A DNA stretch of 32,127 nt from an uncultured Saprospiraceae bacterium (GTDB lineage Bacteria > Bacteroidota > Bacteroidia > Chitinophagales > Saprospiraceae). The notes under the pieces are model-generated. The model saw only the letters and a list, made by a program, of their open reading frames with translations. It was not told the origin of the DNA and searched no databases. Positions 27,024 to 32,127 of the stretch are shown here, in pieces. Every line of letters starts with the position of its first letter. Position 1 is the first letter of the stretch. Made by a program: the position numbers and the translations under genes. The stretch is from contig CALLVG010000190.1 in assembly GCA_938010715.1 (NCBI GenBank), positions 1 through 32,127 of the forward strand. Direction: 5' to 3'.

Positions 27024-27694
27024 TGATACGAGCTGCAAAGGAGAACCTCGGATTCCTAATTCCTTTTTTATGGTTTTTGCTCGGAGGAGTCATCCTTCTT
27101 TTTTTTATCGAAAAAGGTGATGTTATATTATATTTCAATGAAAATCGAACCGATTTTTGGACTACCTTCTTTTATTATTTTACGAAAATTGGGGAGGAGT
27201 GGTCTTATATTCTACTCGCTTTATTGTTTGCTTATTTTATAAATTACCGCGCAGCTTTTTCGTTAGCACTTGCTGGCTTAATGACTGGAGTCGTTAGTTT
27301 TTTATTAAAAACGTTTTTTGCACACCCACGTCCCAAGACGTTTTTTCATCAAGAGGGACTGTTAGATCATATCATTTTACCAGAAGGTTATTCACTTTAT
27401 CAAGGATTGACCGCTTTTCCAAGTGGGCATACGATGTCTGCATTTGCACTTTTTGGCTTGGTTGCGCTGTCACTTTCTGGCAGGAATTTTTTAGGACTAT
27501 GCCTTTTTGCCATTGCCTTGCTCATAGGTTTTTCTCGAATTTATCTTTTCCAACATTTCTTTGAAGACGTTTTTTTAGGTGCAATTTTGGGTACTTTAAT
27601 TGCAGTTTTTCTAAAGTATATTTTAAAAAAGCCATGGTTTCTGCCAAAGAAATTTTGGAGTGAATCCATCCAGAAAAAGAAAGAGATTGCTTGA
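27023..27694 (+). CDS. PAP2 superfamily phosphatase
   Basis: KTFFAHPRP, FPSGHTMSAFALFG, SRIYLFQHFFEDVFLGAILG; TAATG overlap with the preceding gene. Confidence 0.94.
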   Translation: MIRAAKENLGFLIPFLWFLLGGVILLFFIEKGDVILYFNENRTDFWTTFFYYFTKIGEEWSYILLALLFAYFINYRAAFSLALAGLMTGVVSFLLKTFFAHPRPKTFFHQEGLLDHIILPEGYSLYQGLTAFPSGHTMSAFALFGLVALSLSGRNFLGLCLFAIALLIGFSRIYLFQHFFEDVFLGAILGTLIAVFLKYILKKPWFLPKKFWSESIQKKKEIA

Positions 27695-27965
27695 AATTCC
27701 TTTTAAATAATAACTTTTCGCTAAAAAAACGGGTTTGTTCCCTACTTGGTATAGATTTTGGGTTGTGGGTATTAGCTGGTCTAAACCCCCAATTTAAAAG
27801 AAGAAGTCTAAACCCAACTCCCCGTTGGATTTCCTACCTTATTTTTTAGTTCTAAGCTACCCATCCCCCCGATCTTTTGGTTGTGAATAGTAAATATTCA
27901 CGCACGATTTTTATTAGGTTATATAAAAAAAAGTTCACAGCCAGGATTAATCACATTCTTCGATA

Positions 27966-30900
27966 ATGCAAACGGTTGCAATTATGAACTCAAGAAGTAC
28001 GTATTCTTCTATCTTGAATTTAATGAAATACACATCATTATTTTCTTTCCTGTTTTTCTATTCTGTATCAACTTTTGGGCAGCATGATTTCTCCCTGGTG
28101 AAATCTGTTGATAGTCCAGTTGCTGCTATTGGTGATGTTATAAACTTCGAAGTTTGTTTGGCCAATGATTTATCAAGCAATGTTACAGGAGTTGAGGTAA
28201 CTGATTTACTACCTGCAGGTCTCACTTATCTGGGATATGCCGCTGATCAAGGTACTTACGATGACGCTACTGGCGTCTGGAATATAGGAACAGTTACATC
28301 CTCTATGGATACGCTATGTCTCACAATTGGGGCAACAATCACACAAGATGGTGTAATTTATAATCAGGCGGAAGTCACTGCTCCAGCCACTGGCGATATC
28401 GACAGTACTCCCGGAAATGGGGATACACTCGAAGATGATATTGCTAATGCTTGCGTCAGTATTCCAATTGAATTATACTGTGGCAATACACTTACTTTGA
28501 CTGCTCCATCTGGTTATACTGGATATCAGTGGTTCAAAGACGGACTCGTAATTGATGGCGAAACGATGGAAACCCTGGTAGTTGATACTACTGGGAATTT
28601 TACGTTTACGACGAATGAGATAACCACAGGTTGTGAAACTGGTCTTTGTTGTCCAGTTATTGTGACAGAAGATTGTCAGTTTGACTTAGCATTAGATAAA
28701 ATGTTGACCTCAACTGGTCCTTTCGCTCCAGGTGATACTTTAACTTTTACAATTACGGTTTATAATCAAGGAACAATCGACGCGACCGATGTAGAGGTGA
28801 CTGATTATGTGCCAACAGATATGACCATGGTGCCAGACCCGAATTGGGTTGCTGGCGTATATACTATTCCGACTTTAGCTGCGGGTATGGATTCTTCTTT
28901 CACGATTGATTTGATTATTGATCCTACTTTCATGGGAACAACTATCACCAATAATGCGGAAATTACCAATGCGGATAATTCATTGGGGCAAGTAGATGAA
29001 GATGGTGACATCGCTACAATTGATGGAGCTGTAGATGATACTTCTGAACTCGGAACGGATAATGATATTGATGATGAGTTTGATGGAACTCCTGGAACTG
29101 CGGACAATCCAGCGGATGCCGATGATTATGATCCTGCACAATTTATGGTAGAACAAACTTTCGATTTGGCTTTGACTAAAGTTTTGGATGCAGCAGAAAC
29201 GCCTGGTCCATTTGCTCCAGGAGATATTGTAACTTTCGAAATAGAAGTTTATAATCAAGGAACTTTAGATGCGTATGATATTCAATTGAGTGATTATATG
29301 CCAGCCGATATGACTTTGACCGATGCTGACTGGGAAGATAATGATGGTGATGGTATCGCCAATTTGGTTAACGGTTTGCCTTTCCTTGCAGCAGGGGATA
29401 GCCTAACAGTTGATATCACGTTTACGATTGACGCTGGTTTTATGGGAACTTCTATTACCAACGAAGCGGAGATTTCTTATGCTTCTGATACTGATGGAGG
29501 ACCCAATACACCTGATACGGATTCAAACGCTGACGGCGTGAATGATGATGTGCAAGGTGGCGACAACGTAACTGATAATAGCAACGGTGATGAAGACGAT
29601 CATGACCTTGCTGCTATAATGGTCGGACAGGTATTCGATTTAGCTTTAGTAAAAACTTTAAATGCTGCTGGAACTGACATGCCAATCGTTCCGGGTTCAA
29701 CAGTTGTTTTTGACCTTGAGGTGTATAATCAAGGTTCTTTGGATGCCTATGACATTCAACTTTCTGATTACATTCCTGCTGGATTGACTTTGGCAGATGT
29801 AAATTGGACAGCAACTGCTGGCGTAGCAAATCTTCAAAATGATATTCCTTTCTTAGCGGCGTATGATAGCACCACAGTTCAAATCACTTTCACAGTCGAT
29901 GCGGACTTTATGGGCACGAGCATTACCAACAATGCTGAAATAGAATATGCAGCCGCAACTGATGGTGGTCCAAATGAACCAGATGCAGATTCTGTATTTG
30001 GTGATCAAGATGGAACGACACCTGATCCAAACGATAATGATAATGCAGACACCACTGGTGGCGATGATTATGATCCAGAAACCATTACGATAGGACAAAC
30101 ATTTGATTTGGCTTTGACCAAAATGATGAGTTCTTACAATGATGTAAACGGTGATGGAATGATCAGCCCAGGTGATTCTGTAATTTATGATATAACAGTT
30201 TATAATCAAGGTACGATTGATGGAACTAACATTGACGTGACAGATTATGTACCTGCTGGTTTGAATTACAATATAGCTGACCCATTAAATGCGGCGTTTG
30301 GTTGGGGTGCAACGCCAACGATGACGATTGCTACTTTGGGTGCAGGTATGGATTCAACCGTTCAGATTAGATTGGAAATTGACCCAATGTTTATGGGGAT
30401 GTCTATCATCAATAATGCTGAAATTACGAGCGCAGATAATGTACTCGGTTTGGCAGATGAAGACTCAACTCCTGGTGATGACATGGGCAATCCATCTGAA
30501 ACTGGAACTGACAACGACATTGCTGATGACAGTAATGGTGGAGTGGACAACCCAGCAGATTCGGATGACTTTGATCCAGCAGAAGTAATGGTTGGACAAG
30601 TATTCGATTTGGCTTTGAGAAAAACATTTTTCAATGCAGGTGCATTTCCTATAGTGCCTGGGACTAATGTGATATTTATGATTGAAGTACTCAATCAAGG
30701 AACATTAGATGCCTATGATGTACAACTTAGTGATTATATTCCACAAGGATTAATTTTAGCGGATGCAGCTTGGGAAGATAATGATGGTGATGGTATTGCT
30801 AATTTATTAAACCCAATCACGCAAGTTGAGGCAGGAACAATTGATACTGCTTATATCACCTTTACGGTTGATCCTTCTTTCCAAGGTACTTCTATTACAA

Positions 30901-32127
30901 ATGAGGCAGAAATATCTCATGCGGCAAGTGAGCCAGGTGGACTGACGGAGGAGGATGTTGATTCTACACCTGATGGTGTAAATGATGATATCCAAGGTGC
31001 GGATAACACGGTGGATAATACCGGTGGTGATGAGGATGATCATGATCCCGCGACATTTGGGGTAACCCAAACCTTTGATTTAGCTTTAACAAAAACATTT
31101 AATAGTGCAGCTCCTACGCCAATCGTTCCGGGGTCAACAGTTACATTCGATTTAACTGTTTACAATCAAGGAACGTTGGATGCCTACGATGTGCAGTTAA
31201 ACGATTATATCCCTGCGGGATTAACGTTGACCGATGCAAATTGGGTGGAAACAGCAGGTGTTGCCAATCTTGTAAATGATATTCCTTTCATCTCTGCTGG
31301 TGGAGACCATACGGTTCAAATCACTTTTACAGTTGATGCAGACTTTATGGGTACTTCAATCACTAATAATGCGGAGATTGCTTATGCAGCCGCAACAGAC
31401 GGTGGTCCAAGTGAACCTGATGTAGATTCTACTTTTGGTGATGAAGATGGAACGACTCCTGATGGTAACAATGACGATACTGCCGATACACTGGGTGGTG
31501 ATGATTACGATCCAGAGACGATTCCAGTCAACCAAACATTTGATTTAGCACTTACAAAAATGTTTGGTAGCTATGTCGATAATGATATGGACGGAATGAT
31601 CAGCCCAGGCGATGATGTAATTTACAACATCACAGTTTATAATCAAGGTACGCTTGACGCAACTATGGTTAGCGTGACTGATTATATTCCAACGGATATG
31701 AATTATGACCCAACAGATGCCTTAAATATGGCATTCAACTGGGGAGCGGGTCCAAATCCAAATACTACGATTGCAATGTTGGCTGCTGGTGCAGATTCAA
31801 CTGTTCAGATTCAGTTAGAAATTGATGCAGCCTTCATGGGCAGCTCAATTATCAATGACGCTGAAATCATTGGTGCAATGGGTGGTGTTGATGAAGATTC
31901 AACTCCTGGTGATAATGCAGGTACACCATCTGAAACTGGGACTGACAACGACATTACTGATGACAGTAATGGTGGAGTGGACAACCCAGTAGATTCGGAT
32001 GATTTTGATCCAGCGGAGATTACATTGGATCAAACATTTGATTTAGCATTGACGAAAGTCTTTACTTCTTCTGTTGATAATGATATGGATGGGGCGATCA
32101 GCCCTGGCGACGATGTTACCTTTACTA
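27966..32127 (+). CDS. Very large DUF11-repeat surface/adhesin-like protein, 3' end outside the window
   Basis: Frame open from ATG 27966 (alternatives 27984, 28023) to the window end. MKYTSLFSFLFFYSVSTFGQHDFSLVKSVDSP signal-like N-terminus, then repeats FDLALTK...PGD..F.I.VYNQGTLDA.....DY.P. Frame checked at several points. Confidence 0.93.
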   Translation, partial: MQTVAIMNSRSTYSSILNLMKYTSLFSFLFFYSVSTFGQHDFSLVKSVDSPVAAIGDVINFEVCLANDLSSNVTGVEVTDLLPAGLTYLGYAADQGTYDDATGVWNIGTVTSSMDTLCLTIGATITQDGVIYNQAEVTAPATGDIDSTPGNGDTLEDDIANACVSIPIELYCGNTLTLTAPSGYTGYQWFKDGLVIDGETMETLVVDTTGNFTFTTNEITTGCETGLCCPVIVTEDCQFDLALDKMLTSTGPFAPGDTLTFTITVYNQGTIDATDVEVTDYVPTDMTMVPDPNWVAGVYTIPTLAAGMDSSFTIDLIIDPTFMGTTITNNAEITNADNSLGQVDEDGDIATIDGAVDDTSELGTDNDIDDEFDGTPGTADNPADADDYDPAQFMVEQTFDLALTKVLDAAETPGPFAPGDIVTFEIEVYNQGTLDAYDIQLSDYMPADMTLTDADWEDNDGDGIANLVNGLPFLAAGDSLTVDITFTIDAGFMGTSITNEAEISYASDTDGGPNTPDTDSNADGVNDDVQGGDNVTDNSNGDEDDHDLAAIMVGQVFDLALVKTLNAAGTDMPIVPGSTVVFDLEVYNQGSLDAYDIQLSDYIPAGLTLADVNWTATAGVANLQNDIPFLAAYDSTTVQITFTVDADFMGTSITNNAEIEYAAATDGGPNEPDADSVFGDQDGTTPDPNDNDNADTTGGDDYDPETITIGQTFDLALTKMMSSYNDVNGDGMISPGDSVIYDITVYNQGTIDGTNIDVTDYVPAGLNYNIADPLNAAFGWGATPTMTIATLGAGMDSTVQIRLEIDPMFMGMSIINNAEITSADNVLGLADEDSTPGDDMGNPSETGTDNDIADDSNGGVDNPADSDDFDPAEVMVGQVFDLALRKTFFNAGAFPIVPGTNVIFMIEVLNQGTLDAYDVQLSDYIPQGLILADAAWEDNDGDGIANLLNPITQVEAGTIDTAYITFTVDPSFQGTSITNEAEISHAASEPGGLTEEDVDSTPDGVNDDIQGADNTVDNTGGDEDDHDPATFGVTQTFDLALTKTFNSAAPTPIVPGSTVTFDLTVYNQGTLDAYDVQLNDYIPAGLTLTDANWVETAGVANLVNDIPFISAGGDHTVQITFTVDADFMGTSITNNAEIAYAAATDGGPSEPDVDSTFGDEDGTTPDGNNDDTADTLGGDDYDPETIPVNQTFDLALTKMFGSYVDNDMDGMISPGDDVIYNITVYNQGTLDATMVSVTDYIPTDMNYDPTDALNMAFNWGAGPNPNTTIAMLAAGADSTVQIQLEIDAAFMGSSIINDAEIIGAMGGVDEDSTPGDNAGTPSETGTDNDITDDSNGGVDNPVDSDDFDPAEITLDQTFDLALTKVFTSSVDNDMDGAISPGDDVTFT

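Noticed and set aside
28805-31070. Several minus-strand ORFs (e.g. 28805..29107, 29853..30209, 30362..30694) and plus-strand 30328..30588
   Set aside because: They lie antisense or out of frame within the DUF11-repeat CDS; low-complexity sequence explains their openness.

Overview
Bacteroidota-type chromosomal window (Saprospiraceae-like by gene content and style; inference). It holds mostly housekeeping genes: lpdA 3' part, PSP1/RicT-like gene, holB, glutathione peroxidase, phoH, redoxin, phosphatase, LytS/LytTR pair, Zn-alcohol dehydrogenase, EamA transporter, GreA-like gene, csp, yraN, M20 dipeptidase, lptF/G-type permease and PAP2. It also holds a T9SS/GEVED secreted protein. A very large DUF11-repeat surface protein runs off the right edge and is missing from the supplied ORF track. 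The accessory content worth attention is: (i) a HEPN/MNT toxin-antitoxin pair lying between an intact glutathione peroxidase gene and a 121-bp relic of the 3' end of a second one; (ii) a REP-associated tyrosine transposase (RAYT) flanked by REP-like palindromes, where the central palindrome of one flank is the exact reverse complement of the other; (iii) a ~258-bp near-perfect long inverted repeat built from 'palindrome + TTTGTAGAA tail' modules, with related modules elsewhere in the window; (iv) a decayed RAYT C-terminus next to that element; (v) a palindromic element AACCCAAATAAA...TTTGGGTTCTA placed directly against the start codons of both holB and lptF; (vi) a three-unit higher-order repeat in the DUF11 protein with EF-hand-like loops. 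No CRISPR array, tRNA or rRNA was recognised. All identifications are by eye, without database searches.
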